NCBI GenBank assembly: GCA_035235625.1
Contig: CP141140.1
Location: 66,728,782-66,792,781, forward strand
Length of the DNA stretch: 64,000 nucleotides
Source: Saururus chinensis
Taxonomy: Eukaryota; Streptophyta; Magnoliopsida; Piperales; Saururaceae
Reading direction: 5' to 3'
The position numbers were made by a program, and so were the translations under genes. Below are positions 23,420-34,767 of this stretch, piece by piece (positions within the stretch are counted from its first letter, which is position 1; every line of letters begins with the position of its first letter). The notes below the pieces were generated by a model. That model saw nothing but the letters and a program-made list of their open reading frames with translations, searched no databases and was not told the DNA's origin.

Positions 23420-24330
23420 ATATAGGAACTAGTCAGGCTCTAGAGGCCAGAGATTCAGTGTTGAACAGTTTCTGCTTATGTTTTTTGCGTGCAGTCTAGA
23501 ATACTGTCTAAGCAAAAGCTATTTGCAAATGTCTAATTGGAAATCCTATGCTTCCTATAAACTGCAGGAACACATGTTGGGGATTGATGTACTACACTTG
23601 TGTTTTTTCCTATTCAACAACTGTATATGATGTATGATAATGCAACTCAGACACAGGCACAAAAGAATTCTGATATCATGATCATTGAATGGTGCTCACA
23701 AAATCAAACTCCAGACTGTTTTACTAAACTCCCAGAGCTTGGGGCAGATGGTGAATGAAAGCTCCATAGGCACTGTCAAAACAAAATGATTGAACCAAGT
23801 AAGAAGGAAAGGGGGGGCGGGGGTGTGACTCTTCCTCTGAGATCAGGGCTGAAGCTAAGTGTTAACAGTGGAGGGAATAGGTTGGTGGTAGATCCAGGGG
23901 AGCACCTATGATACTGGTTTGAGCGCATATTCGGATATGCGGGACTTGAGGCTGAAGTTTTTAATGGCGATGGCAGGCTTGATCAAGAGCTAAATGTCAA
24001 TTTTTAGTTAATTTCAAAGCCTGAAATGCAGATAAAGTTGCTTTGTCTCTGAAGTGGTCCCTGAGAAGCGGAGATTTTGATGAAATCAAGTGTTTCAGAT
24101 GTTCCTCCCAACTGGGAACTATAGAATGAAATCAAGCAAATGAGATCCATTCTTTGAATGCCAATTTGGATAAACGACAAAAGTTGGAATCTAGACGAAA
24201 TCTGAGCTGGGTTCGCCAATGGCTATATTGGGCTATGGAGAAGGTTTGGAAATGGGAATTATAGAAGTTTATAAAGGACGCTTATATACCTACTCTATTT
24301 TTTCTACGTAACTTCTGATTAGATAGAAGG
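23420..24330 (-). promoter_or_regulatory. Upstream region of kinase copy C (duplicated at 1-690 and 4124-5160)
   Basis: This region immediately precedes the kinase start (23313) on the minus strand. 23420-24118 matches 1-690. 24125-24310 matches 4124-4260 and 5040-5155. Conservation of the duplicate probably reflects recent tandem duplication rather than proven function. I cannot place a TATA box or transcription start with confidence. Confidence 0.55.
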
Positions 24331-24737
24331 TGAGTCACAAGTTTTTATTTATTACAAGGCCCCGCGTAGGCCAGAGGCCAAACATTAACAACAACCAGCA
24401 TACATCCTGCTCTCGCAGACATGGAGAAACAACTGAGCCACAACACAAAGCATGATATAACACTTCTACAATTTAGGACTTCAAACTCTAACCCTGCAAG
24501 GTAACTATATAACCAATGGAGAGCCCAAACGGCCGCGTGTACATGATCCTTGAACACCCTTGGATAAACAAGCCATTGCCAGCATTAATAGAGAAGACGA
24601 TGTCCACTTCGATAGGTGGAACAAGCTACAATGAATATAGGAGTGCACGCCCACCATTACGAATGACGTCGGCCACAGAACCACCTTGGACCTATACCCA
24701 TTCACGAGAAAAGCAGATAGGGCACGGCTTTGGAACT
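24331..24737. other. Insert in the upstream region, unrecognised
   Basis: Absent from the left duplicate. Open frames run on both strands (plus 24516-24788; minus 24345-24557 and 24505-24705), but I recognise no domain. Confidence 0.4.
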
Positions 24738-24745
24738 GCTGTGGA

Positions 24746-26098
24746 CAGGGCCGGCTTGAGAAAATTAGAGGCCCTACGGCGATTTTAAAATTGTTATTTT
24801 TTATGTTTAATATAATGTTAACATGTTAATTTAATAACTTTATTTAAATTATATTTTTTTTGTTATTTAAAATGTAAAATTATTAATTAGTTTTTATATT
24901 TAAGTTTTGTTAATAAGATAAATTTAGCAAGGTTAGTGCCTTTAACCCCAAGAAGAAGTTAGATTATGGTCAAGGGCTACATTAATAGCCCTCTTTATCA
25001 TTGTCCAACACAATAGTAGGCCCCCTCCCCACTATATTATAGTCAAGGCTACAATGCCCTAGCGCATTAGCAACTATAATGCAGGTTTAGTATCCTCTTG
25101 GTAATATATTTTTTTTCAATATAATATTTAAAGAATAATATTAGTATAAGCCCAAGCTCAAGCACGTCAGCATGAGCCTGAGAATCATGTGCTATTAGAT
25201 TGAGATCGGACATAACAAAGGGGCAGAAAACCAATCTGCCCCCTGAGTAATGTCTGTTGACAGATTGAAATCCGATGACCAATGATGGTTAGGCTCATGT
25301 GGACCCATATGAGCTGGTCTCATAGAAATGGGTCTCATATTTGAAATATTTACGTTAGTATACCCGATGCATCTAGCAAGTCATGCATCAAGAGCATCAC
25401 ATGCCCTCATATATCAATCCAACAATGATATACAGGGGGTAAGGATGTTTTAATTACCCACTCACCCCTTTGTTTAACATATTTGAGATCCAATGTGTTT
25501 GGTGTACATTAACTTTTTCCTGTGTAAAAAGCTTTTTTCAAATTATTATTATTTGTAAAAAAAATTTAAAATTAAAATTGTGCTAAGATATCAAAATAAT
25601 ATTGCATAAAAATATAATTTAAAATTTAAAACACTAAAAAAGAGTACAGTATGACCTCTAGAAGTGAGAAAGGTGAGAGTGATATCTTAATTATTAAAAA
25701 TGGAGAGAAACGCTAGAGCGTTGTGTGGAAGGAGATTGGTTTACACATTTAGTCTGTAGTGCCAAAAAATTTTAGTTTAATCTAAAAGTATGATACATAG
25801 AATATGGGACAAGAAACTATATTTATTAGGTATCATTGGGTTTGGGTATAGAATATGTCAAGTTAAAACAAAGCAGCTTGTCCCGTGATTAATTTTTGAG
25901 TTTTTGAAAAAGTTATACTTGGAAGGTTAAGACATAGAGTTATGATCTTATGTTCTTTGCCATATAAACTAATTTTTAATATAACCTCATTTTCACCTAC
26001 ATGACCTTAGCTATAAAGGTTAAAAGAAATATGGGGCTTCATCTTCTGGTGGGGCCTTAGGCAGTAGCCTAAGCTGCCTAAAGGTACAGCCGGCCTTG
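24746..26098. mobile_element. Non-autonomous hAT element with 8-bp TSD
   Basis: A 1353-bp element whose ends are CAGGGCCGGCT and, inverted, CAAGGCCGGCT. The perfect 8-bp duplication is GCTGTGGA (24738-24745 and 26099-26106). Inside near the right end is GGGGCCTTAGGCAGTAGCC, a palindromic subterminal motif. No transposase is encoded; the interior is AT-rich. It is inserted into the left arm of a smaller fold-back MITE (26099-26224). Confidence 0.9.
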
Positions 26099-26224
26099 GC
26101 TGTGGAGCACTCACATGTGAGTGTTCTCACAAAAGCCCAGTGAGCCATGAAAACTCACGCAAGCATTCATGGCTTGTTGGGCTTTTGTGAGAGCACTCAC
26201 ATGTAAGTGCGAGTGCTCCGCAGC
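26099..26224. mobile_element. Small fold-back MITE, interrupted by the hAT at 24746
   Basis: Arms of a 126-bp hairpin: GCTGTGGAGCACTCACATGT on the left and, inverted, GAGTGCTCCGCAGC on the right. An inner pair of arms is formed by CTCACAAAAGCCCA and TGGGCTTTTGTGAG. The outer 8 bp of the left arm are also the hAT target duplication, so the hAT landed within this arm. No target duplication was found for the MITE itself. Confidence 0.75.
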
Positions 26225-26729
26225 AAATATGAAGTGGATGGGGCACACCCATGAGAAACATTAGCTGCCAAAATCTCATCAAATTTGGCGAAAGATGTAC
26301 CACATATGCATAAAGACTGCATGAATCCTCTATACTTGACACCAAGAAAACACAACACATGAAAGTAAACATGATTAATTCTCTCCATGAGCCAACGACT
26401 AAGATAAGAGAGATAGGCTGGACATGATAGGACACGGAAGATAGAGGAGGGAGGAGGAGGTCGTCGGCAAGTGGGAAACAAGGTCACTAATGAAGAGAAG
26501 AGAGTTGGGCAGTTAGTAAAGCAAAGGTTCTGCCCATCCAGGAGCTACCATGCAAAAATGTTGCCCCTCAAAACTCAAGGGTAAATCCTCCCAAAAAAGC
26601 CCCATGCCACAACATCTTGGCCAATCAGAAAATCCTAGTGCCGCAAAAGACCTTAGTGCTCTCCACTGACTATCTCCATGGAGGTGTGTCACATATGACA
26701 ACAACGAAGTCTCTTTTTTCATTCCAATT

Positions 26730-26945
26730 AGTTGTGCTCCTCCGTGTGTACCAAGTACATTAGAACCATGCAATTTTGATCATGCAACACCTCTTACTCA
26801 TGGGGCAGATGAGTTTCGATTCACCTGCTTGCCTTGTGATCACGTCAGGCAAAGGTGCACAAGCAGTAGGCAGGTGCTTACTTGCACATATGTAGTTTTG
26901 CATGGGTAAATGGTCATGTTCAGCACATTATCTCTATAGCCAACA
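26730..26945 (-). repeat. Distal kinase upstream duplicate (pairs with 5255-5710)
   Basis: It aligns with 5255-5385 and 5610-5710 of the left copy, for example CATTAGAACCATGCAATTTT, GCAACACCTCTTACTCATGG and GCATGGGTAAATGGTC. It lacks the fold-back MITE present in the left copy. The alignment continues at 29785-29825, on the far side of the hAT fossil. Confidence 0.75.
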
Positions 26946-26999
26946 GGAGCAACCCGGAAACCTGCACCAACGGGTTTGGCCTGGGGCATGCGCAGGTTG

Positions 27000-29780
27000 G
27001 GCAGCCATTTATTGGAAGAGTTGAGGGCTTTAGCCTTAGAGATGTTGGTGGCTAAGCCCCCTTTGTTTTTTTTTTTTTAAGAAAATAAATTTGAAATGGG
27101 AGATTACAAAATTGTTACCCCCTCAAAAAGATAAATTTAACCCCAATAACAATCAAACAATTGTTATTTTTAAGAGTAGAAAAGGTAATTTTTACATTTA
27201 AAAATCTATAAATATGGGAGAATTTAACTTTCTCTTCACCTTTTCCTCTACTCTCTAATACTCTTTTTTTCCTCTTCTCCCATACTCTCAAATCTCAATC
27301 TCTTACTTACTTTAAATTTTATTTTTAATTAATATTTAAAATTAAGCTCTCACACTCTCAAGCCTCAAGATTCGAGAATAAAGTTCTCAATTCTCAAGCT
27401 TCCTCCTCCTCCGTTAAATGGGCAACTCAAATCTCAAACATCAAGGTCCAAAGTAAGTAAATTTGATTTAGTAATTTAATTTTTAGTTTAATTTACATAT
27501 TTTTTCTCTTAGTAATTTACTTTTTTTTTGTTTTAAAGAATATGGCATCTCACTCCTACTCCAACTACAAAGCCTCATCCTCCTTGATCGCCCCAATCGC
27601 AAATTTTCCTGAAGGAGAAATTCCCAAAATAGATGAAATTGACTATGAAAGAATTCCACCAATGCCTTCTACTGTCAAGGAGAAAAAGAAGTGGCAACCC
27701 TCCATGATGTGGAACCATATCAAGAAAATTAGGGTGGACGACCCTAACATCTCTAACATGTTCCTCTTAAAAGCCAACTACAACTATTATAAAAATATTC
27801 TAATAGTAGGAACTAGGGTAGGAGGGGTACCATATATCTTCTTCGACATGCTAGATCATGTTCCATAAAGAATGAAATGAAGAACTCCAAATAAGCACAA
27901 TTAAGTGTCATGAGCGCCTCTTCTACCTCTCTTAATACTTTTAATTTTAATTAAGATACAAATCAGATGGAGCATGAAGTATGTTGTGCACCCGAGCAAC
28001 CTTTCTCCTTTGTCGATGACTCCAAGTTCAAGACGTATGTGAGGCAAGCTATCAACATGGTCTTCAACAAAATCTCACGGGACACTTTGAAGAGAAATAT
28101 TTTCAAGTTACACAAAGAGTACAAGGTAGAGCTTATGAACACCCAATAAACAATTCCGGGTAAAATTTCTTTTAACTTCCGAAATTTGGACTAGTATTCA
28201 AGATATCGACTATACATATGAATTACCACTCATTTTATTGATAAATCATGAAGATTAAATAAGAAAATAATATAGTTTAACATAATAGAATATCCTCATT
28301 TTGCTTCAATTATTGAAAAATTGGATTTTAGTTTTAAATGAATACTCAATTAAGATAAAATTATGTCTATTATTTTAAATAATGTCTCTAATAATTATTA
28401 TTATGCAGTAGAACTTTTCAAATCTCATTATGATCACATTAGTGCGATAGAATCAAGTATGTTTCATATTAGATGTGCATGTCACATAATTAATTTATTT
28501 ATTCAAGATAGTTTAAATATAGTTAAACCTCATCTTCAATTAATTAAAAATATTTTATTGCATATCACCTCTTCACCCTCTAGAATACAAGAATTTAAAA
28601 ATTTGTGTAGATAGCATGGTAAGAAATATAAAAAATTTCAATTAGATGTTCATTTAGGACTTAGTGAAGGTCATTTTATTATATTTATTTGTTTGATGCA
28701 TTTTCTATCTATTTTTTATAATATTACTAATGATTTATCCAGAGTTTACTATCCTACTTCTTGTTCTTATAACTTATGCATTTTAACAATATAGAGATAA
28801 TGAAACATTTGCATATCTTATAAAAGAAACGGAAACAAAACTTAATAAATATTAGTCTCTTATCCTTTTAATTTATTATTTAGGGGTTCTAATAGAGGTT
28901 AAATTAGAAGGTGTACAAATTATAATAGATGATATATGTAACAAAATGAGTCCTTATACGGATAAAAATGATACTCTATATAAAACTAGAGAAATTACTT
29001 TGCATTTTTTATATAATACATATGAAATAACCTATGGGTCAAGATGAAATAAATCAACTTTTTTCTTATGTTGTTCTTATGCCTCTTCCACCTAAAACTA
29101 AGTCTTAGATGTTACTTATATATATATAATACTAATGAATTAGCTAACTATTTACAAACTGATATATTACATAACTTAATAATATGAATGTTTTAACTTG
29201 GTGGCAAATACATGGAAAGAACTATCATGTATTGTTTGCCTCAGCTTGTGATTTTCTAACCCCCCCGATGTCTGATGTCCACAGTAGCATCAAGATCTGC
29301 TTTTAGTGCACGAGGTAGGGTGTTGGACGATAAGCAAAGTTGACTAACACTAATGTGGTAGAGGCATACATTTGCTTGAAGGATTGGTTAGACCTAGAAG
29401 AAATGACACAAGCTCCTAATTTTGAAGAGGAAATGGGAGAGGATTTAACAATTAATTATTTAATAATGTAATTTTTATTTATTTTTGTATTGAGGTTTTA
29501 AATTATAATTATAAATGACAGATTGCCGAGTGGGTGTCAACCTAGTTAGGATGGCCTTATTCTATAGTGATGTAATTTTGGCCCTTATTGTGCACTTCAT
29601 AAATTTTTTAATAAATATTCTTATAATTTTTTTTATTTTTTATTTAAAAAACTAAAGGGGGGAAGTGGGCATGGCAAGTCAGTCTGTGGGTTGGGGCCCC
29701 CTTCTCCCTCATCAAGTTGGGCCCAGCCTAGCCCGTCCCATGAGGGTGCCCCAATGGGCCTAACCTGGTGAGTGGCCACC
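27000..29780 (+). pseudogene. Autonomous-type hAT transposase fossil
   Basis: Plus-strand pieces in hAT order. 27542-27868 has a BED-finger-like N-terminal region (KKWQPSMMWNHIKKI). 27967-28149 has PFSFVDDSKFKTYVRQAINM. 28363-28614 has FHIRCACHIINLFIQDSL, matching the hAT RCxxHxxNL signature. About 29190-29400 has the C-terminal dimerisation region (TWWQIHGKNYHVL, then RGRVLDDK). Stops and frame changes separate them, so the copy is dead. It interrupts the kinase upstream duplicate, since its flanks at 26945 and 29785 are contiguous in the left copy. GC-rich ends near 26960-27000 and 29690-29780 probably include the termini, but I could not pair them. Confidence 0.85.
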
Positions 29781-29784
29781 TTGG

Positions 29785-30900
29785 TCCAACAGCTAGGTAC
29801 AAGTTTGTGAATGATGGCCAGTTCGATCATACCAGCTAATGTGCAGAGGTAGGCATGATCTTATTTACCATTCATAAAGAAAAGAACATTTACTTGCAAT
29901 GTTAAAGATTTGTTTTTTTCTTGTGTAAAATTAGCTTAACATTATTTCAATATTGATGTGTTTCTAATAAAAGAGCTTGTATATTGGATATTTTCAAATT
30001 GCTATGAGTAATGTTTCTAATTATGCTTGCTTCTTGGACCAAAAGTAGGGCTGCATTTCGAGTCAGGTAAGGTTGGATTCTATATGACCCCACTCGATCT
30101 GAGATAGGAACCATGTTCCTTGGACCTGACCTGATTCAAAATAGGAACTAAATTTCTTGGACCCTACCCAACTCGAGATAGTAACCAAAAAACCTAAGAA
30201 ATGAAATAAAAACCAAGATTCTATCTTTGGTCGGGTCAGTTTTAATCATTCAAACCAAATTGACACTATATTTGATCAATTCTATGTATAAAAAATTATA
30301 AAATTTATATAATGCTGCGTAAATATAATTTTGTAAGTTAATTAGGAACTAGGGTCAAGTTAGGTCTTTTTTTTTATTTTTCCATATGCTAGGCCCAACC
30401 CGGCCCAAGATTTACCCAGGTATCTTTTCTTAAACCTGACCAGGCCCAACTCAAGTCAATCTCTAGTCGATTCCATCGAGATTAGGTCAAGTCCATGTTT
30501 TGAACAATGTTATAAGGTCCAAAAGACATGTAATGGTTGTTTACCTTTAACTCTTAAGAATGTAACAAACATGTGAATTGACTCAGTTTGACTCTCCTAC
30601 TAATCCTACAACAAGTAGCTTAGTACCTTTGCAAATAGGATGCCCAATCACCGTAATGTTGGTGCCTCACCAATGAAAGACACGATATATTCTCGTAGTA
30701 GCCTGCCATCGTCAGTTAGTAAATACTATGATGGTGGTTGATCATTGCCAAAACGATTCCAAAGACAATGAACATATTCTCGCAGTGGTTGGGTTCCACG
30801 AAAGGGAGGCTAGGTGCTGGGGTTGGAGCATAGGTGAGGGCCAAGGTCAACACGCTGGTGCTGGCTGGGGCCAAGAGGAGAGCGGGTAGACCAACTACCG
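29785..30900. other. End of the duplicated region, then a possible hAT-type MITE, no gene
   Basis: 29785-29830 pairs with about 5720-5755. 30047-30472 begins TAGGGCTGCATTTCGAGTC and has GGCCCAACTC-type arms near its end, as in hAT MITEs, but the flanks do not form a target duplication. The minus-strand frame at 30716-30940 is Pro/Leu-rich without a recognisable domain. Confidence 0.4.
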
Positions 30901-31789
30901 GTGGTGTCTGCAGTAAAAGATGACACTTAAAAAAAAGCAATATTAGCGACGTAATAAAAAAATATAGTTAAATATTTTTTTTGACACTTAAATAAGTAGA
31001 AAAAAATAACTATTTGCAATGCTTGATAATAAGTGAAACAAATAAAATAATTTTTTCAATAATATTTTTTACTATTTGTGACACTTTAGAAAAGTAATTT
31101 TAAAAAAAATTAAAAATATTTGCAAAAAAAATTTAAGTGTCACAAATTATATTTTTTAAAAAAAACTTATTTTATTGACAATGCTTATTATCAAGCATGA
31201 AATTGCATTATATTTTATAATATATTTATTTTTTTAATATATAATAAATAAATATAAAAAATTTAAATTAATTTCCCCTACTTTATCCTCACTCCTCCTA
31301 AGAGCTAAGGCTCGTGCTGACATGTATGAAAGAGAGAGGAAGAAAGAAAGAAAAGAGAGAAGAGAGAGAAGGACAAAGATAGAGTGAGATAAACCAAATA
31401 GAGAGACAAAGTAGATGTAAATATAAGAAATTTGATACGAACTAAAATAGGGCTAGTAGGAGGGGATGGACTCTAGCAAGAATAGGAGGAGAGGGAAGAG
31501 AGTATTACAATTTATTTTAAATTTTTTGAGATTTTTTATTTTATATTATATTTTAAAAATAATAAAAATAAAATAAAATAAAAAGTATTAGTGATGCTTA
31601 CTCATGTGCATCGCAAAACAGCTTGAGTATTTGCAAGGCATAGTCCTATGGGTTGCTAATACATTTTATTTTATTTTATTTTATTTTATTTTTAAAATAT
31701 AACATATAATAAAAATCCTAAAAGATTGATATTTAATTCATATACTCTCTCCCTTCTCCTCAAAGTCAGGGATCACACTGATGCGCGTG

Positions 31790-32070
31790 TGAGAGAGAGA
31801 GAGGGAGGGAGGAGAGAAAGAGAGATAGGAGGGAGGGGAAGAGAGATAAGAGAGGAGAGAGGAGAGATAGAGAGAAAAAAAAGGGGATAGAGAGGATAGG
31901 AGAAAGAGTGAGAGAGAGGAGAGACAGAGAACACAACGAGAGACAGAGAAATGATGAAGTGAGAGAAGAGAGAGAGAGAGAGGAGTGAAGAGAGAGGAGA
32001 GGGGAGAGTGAAGAGAGAGGGGAGAGTGAAGAGAGAGAAAATATGAGAGGAGAGAGAGGGAAAAAGTGAG
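31790..32070. repeat. GA-rich microsatellite
   Basis: A purine-only tract of GAGAGA/GGAGAG variants. Both overlapping minus-strand Ser/Leu-rich frames here (to 32152) are translations of the repeat. A shorter GA tract lies at 31328-31390. Confidence 0.95.
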
Positions 32071-32151
32071 AGACACTAAACAAATTTATGTATTTGCGAT
32101 GCATGATTCTATGCACTAATACACTTATATTAGCATCACGTAGAATTATCA

Positions 32152-32156
<5 letters not shown>

Positions 32157-32239
<83 letters not shown>
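32157..32239. repeat. TA microsatellite
   Basis: About 41 uninterrupted TA units. Confidence 0.95.
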
Positions 32240-32244
<5 letters not shown>

Positions 32245-32354
32245 ATATGTATTTGCGTCACATATTGTTATATATCACTAATAAATATGTATTTGCAACG
32301 CATAGAAGTTTGCATCACAAATACATAAAAGAATTTATTTTTTAAATTAATTAT

Positions 32355-32535
32355 AGTGTCTCTCTCTCTTCTCTGTCCTCTCTCTCTTGTCTCTCTCTTC
32401 TCTTTCTTTTCTCCCTCTCCTCTCTTTCTTCTCCCTTTTTTCTCCCTCTTCTCTCTCTCCCTCTTATTTCTCTATTCTCTCTCCTCTCTCCTCTCTCTTC
32501 TCTCTCTCTCTTAACTCTATTTTCTCTCTATTTGT
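32355..32535. repeat. TC-rich microsatellite
   Basis: A CTCTCT/TTCTCT tract, the pyrimidine counterpart of 31790-32070. Together they could form a long inverted purine/pyrimidine pair. Confidence 0.95.
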
Positions 32536-32795
32536 TAGCATAGTTTAGGCATCATTTTCCATGTTGCTTTATTTTCAAGATTCAGAGTTGCTAACAAGTA
32601 CAGTGGTTGTACCTTTTGCTTATGAGGTGTTCCGGCTGATCATAGGTAAGCTTCTTCCAAGTTGCTGTTTCTTTTGCTGGTAATTAGACGGCTTTTAATA
32701 ATCATCCTTTTGGGAACAGAAATCTTCATACTTCATGGGCTAGAGAATACGCATGTTATAGTCAATGAACACTATTGAATCTTGCCGAAAAAACA

Positions 32796-33146
32796 CTACT
32801 GAAGTGCAGCACAATTTAAGTTCACCCGGGTACTATCATACTTTCTGATTACAGGGGCAATTTTTCCTATAACCGAGAATAGTACCCAATTAGTTTTCTC
32901 AACAGCAAGGACATTTTCAAAGAAATACTTGGAGATAAACCCTGATTCAATCAACATTTTAAGTTCTTTTAGCTTGCAAAACTCTTTACCAAAAAGGGTG
33001 AGAAAAATAAGCAGATTCAGTTGGAGTCTCCTACCACAAGGCCTCATCTCTAAGGCAATGTTATCAAATATTGAGACATGCCGGCAAATAAGAGCCCATT
33101 GATACATGTCACACATTACATTACTTTGGGCCATCAATACGTTCAC
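32796..33146 (-). other. Unrecognised 116-codon open frame downstream of NRP
   Basis: An open frame with an ATG, but no domain that I know. It begins about 290 bp beyond the NRP stop codon on the same strand, so it could be a chance frame in 3' flanking DNA. There is no support from splice sites or repeats. I do not call it a gene. Confidence 0.2.
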
Positions 33147-33435
33147 AACTGACTTTATCTAGCCACTAATTTTCATTGCATTTTGAAAGTGCATGCCGAA
33201 ATCCCGAGGGTGTAGGACGCATTCGTTGCTACTAGTGAGGTCCGTAATCAACTAAGATACAGTTAAAGAAAAAATACTTTGCCATAACAACACTTGCAAT
33301 TCTCCCAAAAAAGATGAAAACCCAAATAACGAAAAAGGAAAAAAAAGGAAAAACCATTTATCTTTCAGCCCAAAACTTTGGTGTAAATGAAGATAAATAA
33401 CAAGGATGAAGCCGTTAATATAAGGTAACAACTCT

Positions 33436-34727
33436 TCAGCTGTCATCTTCATCCTCGCCATCTTCTTCCGAGTCATCCTCGGAAGAGCCATCTTCCATAA
33501 TACCCTGATAGAAGTCAAGTATTAGTCAGCCAGATTGCTGGGAAGTTCTTACCCCATGATTTGCAAGACAGCAAACATGGAACAAATAGGTAACGTAAAC
33601 AACTTACATTCTCTTCATCGTTATCGTCATTTTCATCATCATCATCTTCCTCTCCCTCCTGCATGACAATATCAGAAAAATGACACGGGTTTGGATGTCT
33701 GTGAGGAGCACATGTGTGTGTTTACGCGAGAGGGAGAGAGAACTTCAAACAAATTGAAACCTTACATTATTAAAGTACTTCAAAGGGTTTGTCCATAAAT
33801 CCTCTCTTATCATTTCAGCCACCTGAGGAAATTAAGCACATAATTCAAATGCTACCCAAGGAAACGGGAAAAGAGAGATTGCATTTATTGCATACTATCC
33901 TTCATACAAAAAACAAAAAGAATAAGACAATTATTTCAAGAGACAAAATATTGACATGATAAGGAAAGGGGGAAGATTAGTAATTTTAATTTTTAGAAAA
34001 ATAATAAGTACATTGTACATCCAAGGGAAAGAAAAAGGCTGGGAAGCTTAACCTCATCATGCACTCCATTTACTTCTGATAGGCTTTCATCTTCGCCAAA
34101 AAATGTGAAGAAGCTGTACAAGATGAACCCATATCACATTCATCTTTTCCAAGTCATGGCACAATGAAGATAAAAAGTGCACCGAGGATTGGTGAAATCA
34201 AACCTTTCTTCCACCAGTGGCCGCTTCTTCCCCTTCTTTTTGTGAACAACACCATTTGAAATATTCTACAGAAATAACAGAGGCAAGAGAAAGTTTAGGA
34301 GGTGCAGTTTCGGCACAAAACCCCAGAATAAACCGAACAAGAGTTAACACTGATGAATGACAGAAGAAATAACCATGAGAATACCATTCCCTCTTTCCAC
34401 TTGATACTTGTTCCAGTGAACTTCATGTTCCCATCATCATCAAAGGCAACTGTCTTGGTAAGCTTTACATTATCAAAGTAAGGGTTTGGGCTGAAATTCT
34501 AGAAGCAGACAAGTACAAAATTAATTAGGTTAAAAAGGCAGTGCCAACAACCAACGAATGGGTAATTAAAAAACCCGTGTGTGAAGCTTTTTTATCGATC
34601 CATTGAGTGAGCTGCTTATCAGCAATTCTCTTTTAATCCACTCAGCTTTTGTTTCATATTCTCCGTGAATTTGAAAGTTTCATCCCGGCTTTTTTACATG
34701 CTTCCTACCCACTATAGAAACCTTTTT

Positions 34728-34767
<40 letters not shown>

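Larger units (their letters stand above)
30900..32340. mobile_element. Repeat-rich block, possible non-autonomous DNA transposon
   Basis: ATTTGCGATGC-like phrases recur in both orientations, at about 31015, 31180, 31600, 32090 and 32290. They are often paired with AGTGTCACAAAT or TTAGTGATGC. This pattern of subterminal repeats is seen in CACTA or Mutator non-autonomous elements. No clear termini or target duplication were found. Large GA, TA and TC microsatellites sit inside or beside it. Confidence 0.35.

Noticed and set aside
24331-24788. Possible retro-pseudogene or LINE fragment
   Set aside because: Both strands are open but no reverse transcriptase, endonuclease or RNase H motif was seen.
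31738-32152. Ser/Leu-rich minus-strand frames
   Set aside because: Translation of a GA microsatellite.
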